A stretch of DNA of 64,000 bases from Cyanoderma ruficeps (Eukaryota > Chordata > Aves > Passeriformes > Timaliidae). The notes under the pieces were generated by a model that was given only the letters and a program-made list of their open reading frames with translations, did not search any database and was not told where the DNA came from. The stretch spans positions 124,001 to 188,000 of the forward strand of contig VZDJ01000998.1 in the NCBI GenBank assembly GCA_008694505.1, given 5' to 3'. Of the stretch, positions 12,051 to 24,062 are shown in pieces; the stretch's first letter is position 1; each line of letters starts with the position of its first letter. The position numbers and the translations under genes were made by a program.

Positions 12051-12703
12051 TTTTTCCATAATCCATGGTCAATCACCATTTTCTGTTTGGCTTTTTTACT
12101 GGCCAAACAGAATAATTACAAGAAGAGTGAGTGGAAACAATGATCTCCTTTTTCTGCAAGTCTAATATCACATGGGAGACCCCTCCCGGACTTGACTGGA
12201 GGTACATTTTATAGAGAAATTTTTCTGCCCTGAAAGCAGTTTCTCATTTGTGGTGCAAATCTGTCATAATGCACAGTCCATTCTTTTAGACATTTCTGGA
12301 AATGGGTTGGAGGCCTTTGGGGGGTTGGGATGGCCTTGATATCCCCTTACATCTTGGCCTTGTTCCTATGCTGAGGTGGTACTGCACTGTGCTTATCTCT
12401 GAAAGCTACAACAAGCATGTTTTTCCTGGAAAAGCATTGCCCTACTTGGACGAGCACAGCGTACTGCATAGCTGCCTTCTCCAGCTATATCCTATTCTTT
12501 CCTAGGGCAAGTTATTATCAAAAATCCTTGGTTATTATCAATAATTCTTGTCTTTTGTTATCAAAATACTTGGCTGGATCCACAGCCATCCATCTTGTTG
12601 CTTGAGACATACATATTAGCCTTCTGGGATTTTACAGGAATTCTGCACAGGCTTAGGGCCAGCTGCTTTCTCCAGAGATCCACCTAACTCTGGCAGTGCG
12701 ATG

Positions 12704-13291
12704 CTACATCTCTGGCTGTCCTGTGATGCAAGGGCACCGGAACATCCTGCTCAGTGCACCAAGCTCTCTCCTGAAGACGGAGGCGTATTGTGTGGGGACA
12801 GCTGTAGGTGCAGACCTGTGTAGGATACGCTCAAATGACATCCTATTCCATGCCACCAACTCTTCCTCCCAGAAAGTGGTCTCTTTGAAGGTGATTCTTT
12901 CTCTCATATGCAATATATCGTTGCCTTCAAGGCTGAAAAAACATTTGTCCTCCCAATTCATGTCTTTGTCTGAGCAGGACAGTAGATCCTGGTTATAAGA
13001 AGGCCTGTTACAGATCCACCTCAGCATATCCAGTTTGGTGCGTGTGGGTGTATGTAATTGACTGTCCCAGTCCTCTTCCCATGGCACACATAGGAGGGAC
13101 ATGGGAAAAGCCTCTTCCTCAGTACTCCAATTTTTGTCTGTGTTGTCCTCTTCTTGGGACAGGTCTTGGTCCCTGTTATCTTTCCAGTCTTTCTCCCTCT
13201 TAGCCAAGGCCTCTGCGTCAGTCGCTGATGCTGACAGGAGTGCCCTTGCTGCCAGTCCTACTTGCTGCCTGCTGAGTACATGGGCTTCCAT
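12704..13291 (-). pseudogene. Gag-like open frame (tentative)
   Basis: A 195-codon minus-strand frame is one of the longest in the window. It is acidic and rich in Trp, Glu and Asp (for example W-S-T-E-E-E and W-E-E-D-W), upstream of the RT remnant in transcription order. I see no major homology region or zinc knuckle. Position and length make a gag remnant the best guess; the sequence alone does not prove it. Confidence 0.35.
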
Positions 13292-13576
13292 CTGGCTTGA
13301 TGTGGAGAAGCTGGGGACAACTAGTAGGGCCTGTAAATTGCAGCTTCCTGGCTCCCTCTATCTGCTGCTCTGGTTGGTGCTGTCATCCTCATATCCATAA
13401 TTCCAGCTACAGAGAGGGGCTCATAAAACAGGGTCAAAATTGAGCCTATTTCTCTACTGCATAGAATTGGGCTGCTGGGGCGGGATACTCCATTGTTAAA
13501 ACCCCAGTAATCTGAACATTCCTAACGTGTGAGAGGCAAGGGAGGCTTGTCTTTTCTAAGACTCCAGATTTTGTTT

Positions 13577-14240
13577 TCATTGTGTTCCACTTGAGACAGC
13601 TCTTGGGGCTTGTAGAGTTTCAAGCATTCCCCCTCCTCTACCAAGACCTTCTTTTTGGTCTCTAGTACTTCCGGGACTGTCCCTGCTGCTCCCCCTGCCC
13701 ATTGCCCACTGAGGGTGTGGGTTTTCAGAGGGCTTGGCGAGGAGCTGGGGGATGGGCAGCAGGAGCTCTTGGCTCTCTGCCTCTGCTGCTGTAACTCGTT
13801 TGATGAAGTCAGAAGTTGCTTTCTTGGCCATCTTTTGAGCTTCAGTGGTGAGAAGCACAGAGTGCTTCTCTACCAGCAGTGCCTCTTGTGGAGGAAGAGG
13901 AAGAGGAGGAAGAGAAGGAAGAGGAGGAAGAGGAAGAGGAGGANNNNNNNNNNNNNNNNNNNNNNNNNNNNNNNNNNNNNNNNNNNNNNNNNNNNNNNNN
14001 NNNNNNNNNNNNNNNNNNNNNNNNNNNNNNNNNNNNNNNNNNNNNNNNNNNNNNNNNNNNNNNNNNNNNNNNNNNNNNNNNNNNNNNNNNNNNNNNNGAG
14101 GAGGAGGAAGAGGAGGAAGAGGAGGTGGTGGTCCCATCTCCCCAGCCCTTCACCCTGTGCCACTTTGGCAACTTCTGCCACCGAGGCATCCAGGGGAGAT
14201 GCTACCTCCTGAGGGAAGTGTTCTGCCGGGGTTGGGCACA
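13577..14240 (-). pseudogene. Proline-rich gag-like segment interrupted by an assembly gap
   Basis: On the minus strand, the sequence flanking the gap encodes a Pro/Leu-rich stretch produced by the purine-rich microsatellite, followed by a polar helical stretch (A-Q-K-M-A-K-K-A-T-S-D-F) and a Gln/Ser/Gly-rich tail. Proline-rich linkers are common in retroviral Gag, and this lies upstream of the other gag-like frame. Because the repeat is readable in all frames, coding status is uncertain. Confidence 0.3.
13898..14128. repeat. GAGGAGGAA purine-rich microsatellite containing an assembly gap
   Basis: GAGGAGGAAGAGGAA-type repeats occupy 13898-13943 and 14098-14128. The 154 bases between them (13944-14097) are N. 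The true length of the array is unknown. The strand asymmetry (pure purine on +) makes triplex formation and sequencing dropout plausible. Confidence 0.95.
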
Positions 14241-14984
14241 CCAGGTCTTAGTGCTCTCAACCTCAGCCTCAGGGCATGGCCCTTGGTAACATTGGTGTCT
14301 AGGCACCATGAGACCCCTGCAGCACAAAGGGCCCTGGAATGTGCTGCTGTGACAGTGGGCCACACCCTAGCACCCTTATAACAGCAGGGCTGAGCTGGCT
14401 GGGACTGGATAGACTCAGCTGGAAGCAGCACACTCGGCATAAGGTAGACCCTGCTTTTTCCACACAGAGGCTCCAGCTGACCTAAACCACCCCCTTCCAC
14501 ATAGGCCCAGTGCTTGTGGCCCTGCTGAGCTCAGCCCTGTCTGCCTTCTGCTGCTTGGGGTGCCACCATCCTGGACAGCCAGCAGCTATGGAATGATGTC
14601 CAGATGTCAAGAAGGATAAACTACTTGTTGACAGAATTGCCTTGTAAAGGTTTAGGGCCTGCCAACCAGCAACCCTTTCTGTGCAGAACTGTAAATTAAT
14701 CAAAGAACGCTTGTGTGTGGATTGGCCTTTTATACACTGGGTGAAAGACAACACACGGTTGCTTTGGGACAACATGGGGGCCATGGGGACAGTGCCAGTG
14801 CTGTTCTGGGGACCTGCAGTAGGGAGTGCCTGGAATGAGCTTCAAATTATTTTAAAAGAGTGGGAGATTTGGATCCAAAATTTTATTCTGGCCTGTGACA
14901 GACAAAAGTGTAGAGCTGGAAAAGAAACTGAATTTAAACTTCCTAGAGCTTTGATCACAGTTTTAGTTCAGGCTCTGGTTTAGC

Positions 14985-17701
14985 AGGTGAATTCTCTCCT
15001 AATTAGAAGTATTATAATCAGCAGTGGTTGTATGTTTGTTATTTATTTCCTTTAAAAACTTTTTTTCTTTTCTAAAAATCAAACAAGTTTGAGGTATTGT
15101 TTTTGCTGTTAAAGGCAGAAGACTGGCCATCCTCCAAGTGTAAGTCTTCATGCAGCAAATTATCAGCAGGCTGCCAGCTTTAGCATGGTAGCAGAAGATT
15201 ACAAAAGAACAAAAGAGAATCAGAGAGTAAAGCAGACGTAAAACTTGTGGAAGTTTCAGTTCCCATTCCTATCTAGTCTGTAATGAAGCAAAATATCACA
15301 TCAATTTATGTTTCAGCAACAAAAATATAAACGCATTTTAAAATGGAAAATATTGAAAAAGCACATAGTAGCAAAGTATTTGCATACTATGTAGTTGCAT
15401 AGTAGCTTGCATTTGCAAATTGTAAATATGATCATATAATATAAAGAAATATTCGCAAGAAAGAAAAGCAAGTTGGCAGTTGGTAGAAGTATGGAATCTA
15501 CTTCCATTCTTTTGAAGTCATGTCTAAATGTATTTCTGTTGCTGCACAGGAATGTCTTGGTGCTTTAAACAAGTCTTAATGCAGACATGAAGATTTTTTA
15601 AAAGATCTTTATGCATTAATAATAAATATTTTTCACATTTTGGCTTAATTTTTCTAAAATGGTGAATGAGTTCAATCTTGATCTGGTAGAGAGCCTTGTG
15701 TGCTGCACTGTTTTCAATGTATCAGGGAGAATTTTGTGGAGTACCCCCTCCAGTATGGGAGAAGAGCATGGTTGTTGGCTTCAGAGGACAAAGGGCTGTA
15801 TTTGTCACCAAAGAGCTGGAGATGATGTGTCGTGACAATAAAGTGCAAAAAACCGGTAGGTCAATAGGCAAAGACTGACCAGCACAGTGGAGAAATAGAG
15901 TACAAAATAGCATCTGTTAACATAGACATATTTTCCCCTCCAATATGATTATTCATCTTTGTCTCTGAATCATGGTTCTTCCCTACAGAAATATCTATGA
16001 CACTTCAGCTAAATACTATCCCCCTTTAAAGCTGCACTTTCCTTTCTTTACAGGTAGGAAAACTTTACTAATTGAGTTTTCTGTTGTCCCTCTATTATTT
16101 TATTTTGCTGCAGAAAAATGTGCAGCACTGAAAATGAAAAATAGTAACTAATTCCATAAAGTTGGAGAGATTTCTCACTACCAGTCCTGAGGCATTTGAG
16201 GCATTTTATTTTTTAATTGTCATAAATTGACAAATATAGAAGATGGATCACAATGCAACACACACACCTAATCAAAAAATGAAATAAGAAATGAAATTAT
16301 CTGTATCAAATATGGAAGGGAAGATAGCAAGGCATAGGTTTTATGTCTGCTTGTGTAAATTTCAAAAGAACTGAAATGAGAGGCAATAATGACCAAAAAA
16401 TGGCTTCTGATCAACAGTCCAGTATATCTATAATTACAATGAGATGTTTTAATTTAACTGAGAGGTAAGTAGCACTATTGCTAATCCAAAAGTTCAGCCT
16501 TGATTAAAAAAAAAATTCAAATGCATCATTCTTATAAAAGTCTTGGGAGATCTATGAAATCTATTAGAAAAAAAAAGAAGAGGGCAATATCTTTTTTATA
16601 AAAACCAGTGCAATATCCTTTTTATAAAAACCAGTAACTCCTACTCTGTTGTATTCTTCACAAACAGGAAACAAATCTGAAATTTATAAAAGAATTAAAG
16701 GCTGAAACTCTCACATCTCTTCTTACAGAGCAAAGTTAGTGGTAAAACCTTTTCCATATTATTTATTCCACGTTACCAGTGTACAGTGTTATAAAACCTA
16801 GGAAAGACTGCTATATTATACAATGCTTAAGAAAGTGGAGTTTAAATGGTCTGACCTTCAGCTTTTGGAATTGATTTTTGTCTAAGTTCAAAGAATTTGG
16901 TCACATAATTCAAACAAAGACATGTACATCTGAAGTGAATACCAATTAATTAAAGCATTTTTTTAAGAATCAAAGGCGTTATAAATTTGTTTCATTCATG
17001 TATTGAAGATTTTGTTAAATAGAATAATCTGAAAAATGCTCAGAAATTGCAGGAAATTTCAAAATTACTGGAATTTTGAAAACAAAGAATTCTGCATGAA
17101 TAAATCAAAAATATTTGCAAATGTGGACTGATTTAAAAATAACTTTTTTCACTTTAATATCAATTTTATTCTTTGTACAGAAATCCTCTAGATTTTTTTT
17201 TAACAGAAGTTAATCCAGGTGATATGTGTGTATAGTATCTGGAATGGTTTCTGTTCCTTCTTGGAAAACAAGTTTTGAAACATTTGCAGGTATTTGGAAC
17301 AAAATCACACCTTCTTCCTTTTATTTTAGCAAACCCTATTTAAATATTCTCTATGCACTCTTCCCTTCTGTGCTGCATTTTACTACATCTTGATGTGTGA
17401 ATTAAAGTGCTGAAACGTGTTTTGAAGAAATCCTCCATCTCGAAAAAGAAAATAATGTGTGAGACACCAAGCAGATTGAGTTCTTCAGATAGGTTTCTCT
17501 TTTAGAGCAAATAATTGCATTAGGCATTAAAAAATGTGATGAAGACAGCTGCAACGCTTTTCAAAAGCAGACAGCTTCTGTAAGGCTTTGGCAAACTACT
17601 ATTCTACATCAAGACAATTAAGGAAAAGTGCATTTTTCTCCCTATTTGGAAACAGGGTAACATATTTCTAACTTCATGCTTTCTGTTTATTTCATTTACA
17701 G
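14985..17701. other. LRRC2 intron, no gene recognised
   Basis: AT-rich intron. The only clear structure is the 26-bp tandem duplication listed separately. It ends in the TTATTTCATTTACAG acceptor of the next LRRC2 exon. Confidence 0.6.
16584..16635. repeat. 26-bp tandem duplication
   Basis: Two adjacent 26-bp units beginning GCAATATC and ending AACCAGT differ at one position (T versus C within the TTTTTT run). Confidence 0.95.
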
Positions 17702-17858
17702 GAACTCCCAGATTCTCTGAAAGACCAGCTCTATCTGAAAGAATGGCATGTGTATAATACATCGATACAAACCATTCCAGCCTACATTGCACTATTTCAA
17801 GATCTGAGAGTACTGGAATTGTCAAAAAATCAAATCAGCCATCTTCCAGCAGAGATTG
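17702..17858 (+). CDS. LRRC2: LRRC2 coding exon, first leucine-rich repeats
   Basis: The exon is 157 bp. Acceptor AG is at 17700-17701 and the donor GTGAGT begins at 17859; it starts in phase 0 and ends after one base of a Gly codon. It begins E-L-P-D-S-L and carries the first repeats, including [11 protein letters not shown] and H-L-P-A-E-I. These match the family at the same place. The opposite-strand frame at 17604-17825 is a shadow. Confidence 0.95.
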
Positions 17859-18344
17859 GTGAGTTGATCCAAGATATTCAGTTATTTATACTCATACCAT
17901 TTAACTCTATTTCAGGGAAATGAGAATCCATGGATATTATTGTTAATGTACTGATAACTGTCTTCCTTGTTTACACTTGAACAGTACCCACTACTTTTTT
18001 ATACCTCTTTGCCTTTAATTATACATGCCAAATGGTATTGAAAACCATGAATATAGTATGGGAAAAAGTTAGCACATTTTTGCTCTCTGATTATAAGCCA
18101 GTTATTGCTTGTATTCAGATAGATGGAGAGTTGTTTATGGGAACAGGTGGTGTCTTACATTCCTTACAGATTAAGAAAAATAGAAGTATTACAGGATTTT
18201 AAGCCTCAAACAAGATGAATTGAAACCTAAGATTGTGGGAAAAAGGAACCAAAAATACAATCTTGCAAAAAATATACATTTTATTTTTTTTTAGTTCAGT
18301 AATCATCTTAATTCATTAGAGAGATATAACATAGTGTAATTGAT
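17859..18344. other. LRRC2 intron start, nothing recognised
   Basis: About 0.5 kb of AT-rich intron between the exon and a CR1 tail. Confidence 0.6.
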
Positions 18345-18570
18345 TCATAGAAAAATTTGGATTGGAAGGGACCTTAAAAGTCATCTAGTTCCAACCCCAC
18401 TGCTGTGGGCAGGGACACCTTTCATTAGACCAAGTTGTTCAAAGCCCTTTCCAACATGGCCTTGAATGTTTCAAGGGATGGTGCTTCCACTACTTTTTTG
18501 GGCAACATGTTCCATTGCCCCAGCACCCTTACAGTGAAGAATTTCTTCATAATATCTAATATCTATCTAA
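18345..18570 (-). mobile_element. CR1 LINE 3' region, antisense
   Basis: Contains the antisense CR1 blocks TTGGATTGGAAGGGACCTTA, then TTCCAACCCC, then GGGCAGGGACACCT, and ends with GTGAAGAATTTCTTCAT near 18550. This is a well-preserved stretch. It ends in a local ATATCTAATATCTATCTAAT repeat. Confidence 0.92.
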
Positions 18571-18674
18571 TTTGTAATATTCTTCATAATATTTATACTC
18601 AACCTAGTGTTATAAGTTTTAGAGAAACAAATTTTTAATGCTCGAATGCTTTGGCCCTTGCCATCTTAAACTAC

Positions 18675-20196
18675 TGTTGCCGTTTTAGTTAAAATTTTGG
18701 GTTTTCTGGCCAATGCACTATTTATGTGGTGGTTTTACATTCGCCCAATTTTATTTGCCAGTTGGGAAATAGGATTTTGGGAGAAAAAGGCAAAACAGGG
18801 TCAACTTAAAGGTAAACATGTAGTTTATTAACACACAGTAAGAAAAAGAAAGAAAAAAATTGAAACTTTTAAAACTTCTTCTCCTCTCACAAGTGTTCAC
18901 TTTTTTACAAACAACATAGAGACAAAACTTGTGACATTCAGTCAGTTCCACTATTTAAATATAGTCTTTCATCTATTCTTTGGGAGAGGAGTCTCTTGTT
19001 CTCGATGGGATTCTCTCACTGACAGCTTAGAAAATTTCTCTTGTGGGTCAGAACTCTTACAGAAACAGTCCCCTGGGAAAAACTTGCTTCTATGTGGTCT
19101 CCTCCTATCAGCAGTTTCCTAAGCTGCTTATGGGTCGTGGAACTCAGGCATTTGGGGTGTCACCTTTTAAAGATAAGCAGCTTCAAGGCAAAGGATTTCT
19201 CATCTCAAGGAACAGAGATGTCTTCTCACTTCTTTCACTGGTGCAGGAGCTTCTCATCTCTTTCTCTTTGTTCAGGCATCTCATGGGACCGTACAGTCCA
19301 TCACAAACACCTTTGCTCAAAAATCCACAAACCATTTCCCCAAATGCATATTTTTTTATGATTTAAAGGACAATCTACCAATAGAGTTCATTTCTATAGC
19401 TCAAATAAGAAAGTCCAGCCAACAGGCAACTCCTTCATCCTTCTTCTAATTAATCTTTTTCTCACTCTCTCCCTTTGACTCTTATGTTAAGTCTTCTCTG
19501 TGTTCAATTACTTCGTCCTCACTCTGGGAAGAGCCAGTGCTTTGGAAGTCTTATCTTCTGGCAGGAAAGAGTTAAAAATTGCCCAGGCCTGCGATGGTGG
19601 TCAGGTCATTACTGTCATTACCGGGATTACCGCAGGATGGCAGCCAGGCTTTTCAAAGGCCGAGGGAATGGGGGAAAAACTCAGGCGGATTTCGAAGCAG
19701 CCCGGCTGATGAAAGGCTCCTTCCCCCCACCCCTCTGTCTCATTCAGGGTGGGCCCAGCTTGGAGCGGCTGCAGGCTCCCCTCCCCCTGCTGGGGAAAGG
19801 ACCCCGGCCCACAGCCAGACCTCGGGCCAGCTCCGCCCCCACCCATAGGGGGAATGGCAGGGTGTTTCCAGCTGCTAAAAACTGATCCGGGCCGGGATGG
19901 GGGCACATCATCCCCTCTCCCGGCCTGGGAGTCACCGGGCCAGGCGAGCCTCCCGTGAAGGCCTGGGGCCTGGGCAGGCTGGGCCATCCTGGCCCCCTCT
20001 AAAGGAGAGACCCCAGGACTGCCTTACCTTTTTTGAAGGTGGAAGGAAGAGAGAGAGATCTCAGGCTTTTTAAAATTTTTTTTAAGTCTGTGTGTGTCCC
20101 AGAGGTGTATTTCTGCATGCAATTGATTGGCTATTCTGGTTGTCAGTTCAAAAGAAATCGCCAATTGCACTTCACTAGCTGTGCTAAACCAACACA
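18675..20196 (-). mobile_element. Long (about 1.5 kb) endogenous retrovirus LTR, antisense
   Basis: Starts TGTTGCCG and ends AACCAACACA, the TG...CA ends of an LTR. The 5 bases on the left (ACTAC, 18670-18674) and right (TCTAC, 20197-20201) match at four of five positions, consistent with an aged 5-bp target duplication. AATAAA on the minus strand (TTTATT at 18824-18829) supports antisense orientation with a U5 of about 150 bp. The right half (about 19560-20030) is strikingly GC-rich, and the many overlapping frames there are composition artefacts. No internal retroviral sequence adjoins it, so it is read as a solo LTR. Confidence 0.75.
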
Positions 20197-21085
20197 TCTA
20201 CATAACAATAATTTAAGTGCTTGCCTCTCCTATGTTTTTGGATCTTACAATAGAAAAGCTTGTTTGACAGATTGTGTTGGTATTGAGAGGGATTTACTGC
20301 TCTTACAAGGAAAGGTGTAGCAGTAACACGTGCTACAAGAGCTGAAGAAACTGGGCCCCTTGTAGACTCTCCAGTATTGAGCTCATGCACTGAGGTGTAC
20401 TAACACCTCAGCTTTGACTTTAAATACAGTAGTCCTAAGCTTTCCCCATGAGTGCCATGCCTTATGTACACTAAGAGATAGCAGCTTAAAGACTAAAACC
20501 TCCACCTCCCTTGATATCATAAGTTTAACTAAGAAAAATAGGAAGCAGGAGAGCATCCTTAAACACAGAAATCTGATCTGGAACTTTCTACTCTTTTAGT
20601 ATTCTATTAGTCAAGTAATACTCATGATTTCATTTATTTGCTCGCACTCTATTTTAGAAAGAAAATTTTACATAGACATTAGGACCTATTTTATAGTTTC
20701 AGCCTGGCATCTAAACACACTAACAGATCATAAACAAGACACAAACAGGAGATAATGGACATAAAATGAACACTGTTTTATCAGCACTTTGACTGCAGAA
20801 CTCAGATAGGTCAGTGAGTTTAATGGACAAACACCTCATAAGAAAGAGGTAGTTTGGAAGAAAGGCGAAATAGCATGAAAGAAAGGAGAAAAGCTACGAG
20901 TTTCCTGGCAGAGGTTACCCTTAAACAGAGGGTTTTAAGGGGTTGTTGCTTAACAATTGAGACAGATAGAAGCAGAAAAAGTTTTTCCTTATTCTCATGG
21001 TATTACACACTGTTAATGATCTCTAAAAAAAAAATGTATAACTAATGCTATTAAAATCTGTTTCCACAATAAAGGCATGAACACA
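20197..21085. other. LRRC2 intron, nothing recognised
   Basis: Intron of ordinary composition between the long LTR and an antisense CR1. Confidence 0.55.
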
Positions 21086-22490
21086 GATCTCAGAATCACA
21101 GAGTTGTTAAGATTGGAAATGGCCTCTAAGGTCATTGAGGCCAACCATAAACCTATCCCCACGGTGTTCAGCTCTCAACCATGTCCCTAAGTGACACATG
21201 CACACATTTTTTTAGCATTTTGGAAGATGGTAATTTTACCTGTTATTTGGGTGGCCAGTTCCAATGCCGGGACAACCCTTCAGTGATTATTTTTTTCTCT
21301 AGTATCCAATCTAGACCTCCCCTTGTGCAACTTGAGGTAATTTCCTTTAATCCTTTCACTTCTCCCACTTTTCACATGGGAGAAGAGACCAACTCTCACC
21401 TTGCTATATCCTCCTTTTCAGGCAGATGTAGAGTGATAAGGTCACGTTCCTTTTCTCTAGGATCAACAACACCTCCTCCCTCAGCTGCTCCTCATAAAAT
21501 TTGTGCTCCAGACCCTTCTCCATCTCTGTTGCCCTTCTCTGGACACTCTGCAGCACCCCAGTGTCTGGGGCTGTTATGGATTACAAATGGTATTCCCACT
21601 GAAGCACTCCAAACCATGTGGCACTCACTCATTCCCGTCTCCATCTCCCCTCCCCTTTCAGCAGTGTGGAGAGGAAAATTTGAGGCATAAAAGGTAAAGA
21701 TCATGGGTTGAGATAAGAAAAAATTACTGGAAACAGCTATGACATCAGTTACAGAGCAAAGCAGTGATACCCTGCTACACTTACTTGATCAGAAAGGACC
21801 CCTTCTCCTGCCCCTGAAAAATGCTGTGAGGTGGTATAGGATAACCTCTGGGCATTAGCAATGCCCCCTCCTGGCTGCTGCAAAATTTAGCTCTGTTCTG
21901 GACAAAACCAGGACAGAGGCCCAGAACTGAGCCTCTGGATTTGAGGGGTGGTCTCACCAGTGCTGAGTACAGCAGGACAATAACTTCCCTGTTCCTCCTG
22001 GCCACACTAGTTTTGATTCAAGCCAGGATGTCTTGGGCTTTCTTGACCAGCTGGGCACACTGCTGGACCATGTCTGACTGGCTTTCAAAGGTCCCCAAGT
22101 CCTTTTCTACCAGGCAGCTTTCCTGCTTATTTCCCCCAAGCCTGCAGTGCTATATGGGGCTGTTGTGACCCAAGGACAGGACCTGTCTCTTTGTGCTACT
22201 GAACCTCATACAGGTCCTCGGCCCGTTGGTCCAGCTGATCCAGATGATTCTGAACATCTTTCCTACCCTCTAGTAGATCAGTCCTCCCTCCCGATTTACT
22301 GTTGTTTGCTATGTGCCATAGGGGACACTCGATCTCCACACCCAGATCAACAATAAAGACTCTAAAAAGGGCTGGCCCCAACACTGAGCCCTGGGGAGCA
22401 CCACTGGTGACCAGGTGACAAGTAGGTTGTTCTAGTAGAGGGCAATGTAGAGCCTGTATCAGACGTATTTTGAGAAATGAGGAAAGAAGT
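21086..22490 (-). mobile_element. CR1 LINE, antisense, split by a nested LTR
   Basis: Begins at the CR1 3' end (TCTCAGAATCACAGAGTTG) and continues through antisense CR1 3' region to 21571, then resumes at 21916 (GAGGCCCAGAACTGAG) through the RT-distal region to about 22490. The minus-strand frame at 22196-22510 retains CR1 reverse-transcriptase text such as G-A-P-Q-G-S-V-L-G-P, with stops. The interval 21572-21915 is a later insertion. Confidence 0.88.
21572..21915 (-). mobile_element. Solo LTR nested in CR1
   Basis: 344 bp beginning TGTTATGG and ending CCAGGACA. It interrupts CR1 sequence that continues on both sides. Flanking GGGGC (21567-21571) and GAGGC (21916-21920) form a 5-bp target duplication with one difference. 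Its middle block around 21699 (AGATCATGGGTTGAGATAAG) is characteristic of a widespread avian ERVL-like LTR family; the LTRs at 29988 and 31546 look related. Confidence 0.85.
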
Positions 22491-24062
22491 CTCATTGTTT
22501 CTAGTAGCACAGTTCTTTCAATTGCATTAAAATGATGGGATTTCTGCTCATCAGTAGCTTTTATGTTATTTCCATTTATTTGCTTTCACTTCATTTATCC
22601 CGCTAGATTATACCCATGATTTCTTTCTTTCAATGTTTTTGTTGCTGTTTTTTTTTTTTAATGTAAATGTTTGCCTGGATGGGCCAGAGAATGTTAGAAA
22701 ATGCTTTGTTGTAGGGCTTCCCTCAGACATGGTGTTATAGCACTCATAATCGTCCTCTTACCCAAGAACTTTTCTTCAAAGATTTTATTTTTCAAGATTC
22801 ATTAAATCTAAGCACTCCTCTGCAGAAACACAGATTTGAACATTAGACACTACACAACCAAATTAACAAGTTTGCTAAGCCATACATACTATTTATACAT
22901 ACATATATATGTAATTTATTTATAATTCTACATTACAGTAGTAATTCTAGCCTATCCAGAAAGTGATGCGTAATTACCAATGTAGTGTAAAAATAAATAA
23001 TACAAAAAACCACTCCAAGACTGTGTACCTGAACTGTTCAGCACTTTTTTGCCCAGACTTCCTGATGTTTTTCAGTCTTATTGAATGTTGTGTATTGATA
23101 AGCCCCCTATTAGTAAGGCAGCGGAACCGCACTTTTTATTATGGCGTAAGTTACAGAGGATCTTTGTCTCAATTTGTGTAATGCTCTCTTGATTTATATG
23201 TAGGGGGATATGCTTGCAAATAGCTGTGCTTTTATTTCATGTACTATATATGCATACAGAGATGGATATTAATGTGTATTGGAAATGTTAATTATTTTCT
23301 TAATATTATGAAAGATCTTAGATATTTTGAAGTTTTTGAATATTATTTGTAAATGAAACCTTTCATATCTTAAGTATACTTATGTATGTCAACTTACTGA
23401 CTAAATTTTCACAAGGAAAATGTTTGATGTGGGTTTCATTTGGGAGCTTTATCTAAGCAAAGAGTGAGGACTGAGTGTTAAATCAGAAGCTAAGGTGTCT
23501 GGAAATGTTAAGTGCTAAGGTATTCATCATTTTGTCTTCTGCTTACAAACCAGCAATAACTAGGTAAATATCGCAGCTAAAATGTACTTGAGAGCAATGA
23601 CAGATATGTGATGTTGGTAGTGACATGCATCTTGTTGAGTTTTTAATCTTCAGACAGAATTGAAATCAAGTATAGATCAACAAATCACTTGGCACAGGGT
23701 AACCTGGTAAGCCATATTATGACAACTTTTGATTCTTACAAGAAGTAAATGAGGTATGAGAGAGTATGAGGTGATAAAAACATTTTCAATGAAAAAAAAT
23801 ATTGCTGCAATAGAAGTTTTTGGACTTCTGCAATAATGAAGTTCATATTCCTGTTTTACCAGATTTAGGAGATAATGCTCCATTGTGAATCAGAGAGAGG
23901 AAAGAGTTGAATCCATTATCAGATATTTCAAATCACATTTTTATAGTCACATATGTACATGAACAAGAACAAATTTGTAACAGAAGACAGCTGAGAGTAC
24001 TTTTGATAGTTTTTATGTAATAGCAAATATTTTAATGCGTATTGTAAAAAAAAACGGAAAAC
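22491..24062. other. LRRC2 intron, nothing recognised
   Basis: AT-rich intron of about 1.6 kb with no recognised gene or repeat apart from short TA runs near 22895-22915. Confidence 0.55.

Larger units (their letters stand above)
10501..14984 (-). mobile_element. Decayed retroviral internal region, antisense, boundaries uncertain
   Basis: Read on the minus strand, the fragment order is gag-like (about 14140 down to 12704), reverse transcriptase (about 12050-11591) and a hydrophobic env-like end (10884-10648). That is the order of a provirus. Each part is broken by stops or frameshifts. No matching 5' LTR was found at the right side, and no convincing polypurine tract lies next to the LTR at 10500, so the element may be truncated and unrelated to that LTR. 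A 154-base gap interrupts the gag-like part. Confidence 0.65.

Noticed and set aside
14681..14983. 100-codon + frame at the right edge of the decayed retroviral region
   Set aside because: No recognisable motif; the retroviral remnants nearby are on the opposite strand. Left as part of the uncertain element.
19475..19987. Long overlapping frames on both strands in the GC-rich part of 18675-20196
   Set aside because: They arise from GC-rich composition inside an LTR, with no motif and no splice-bounded homology.
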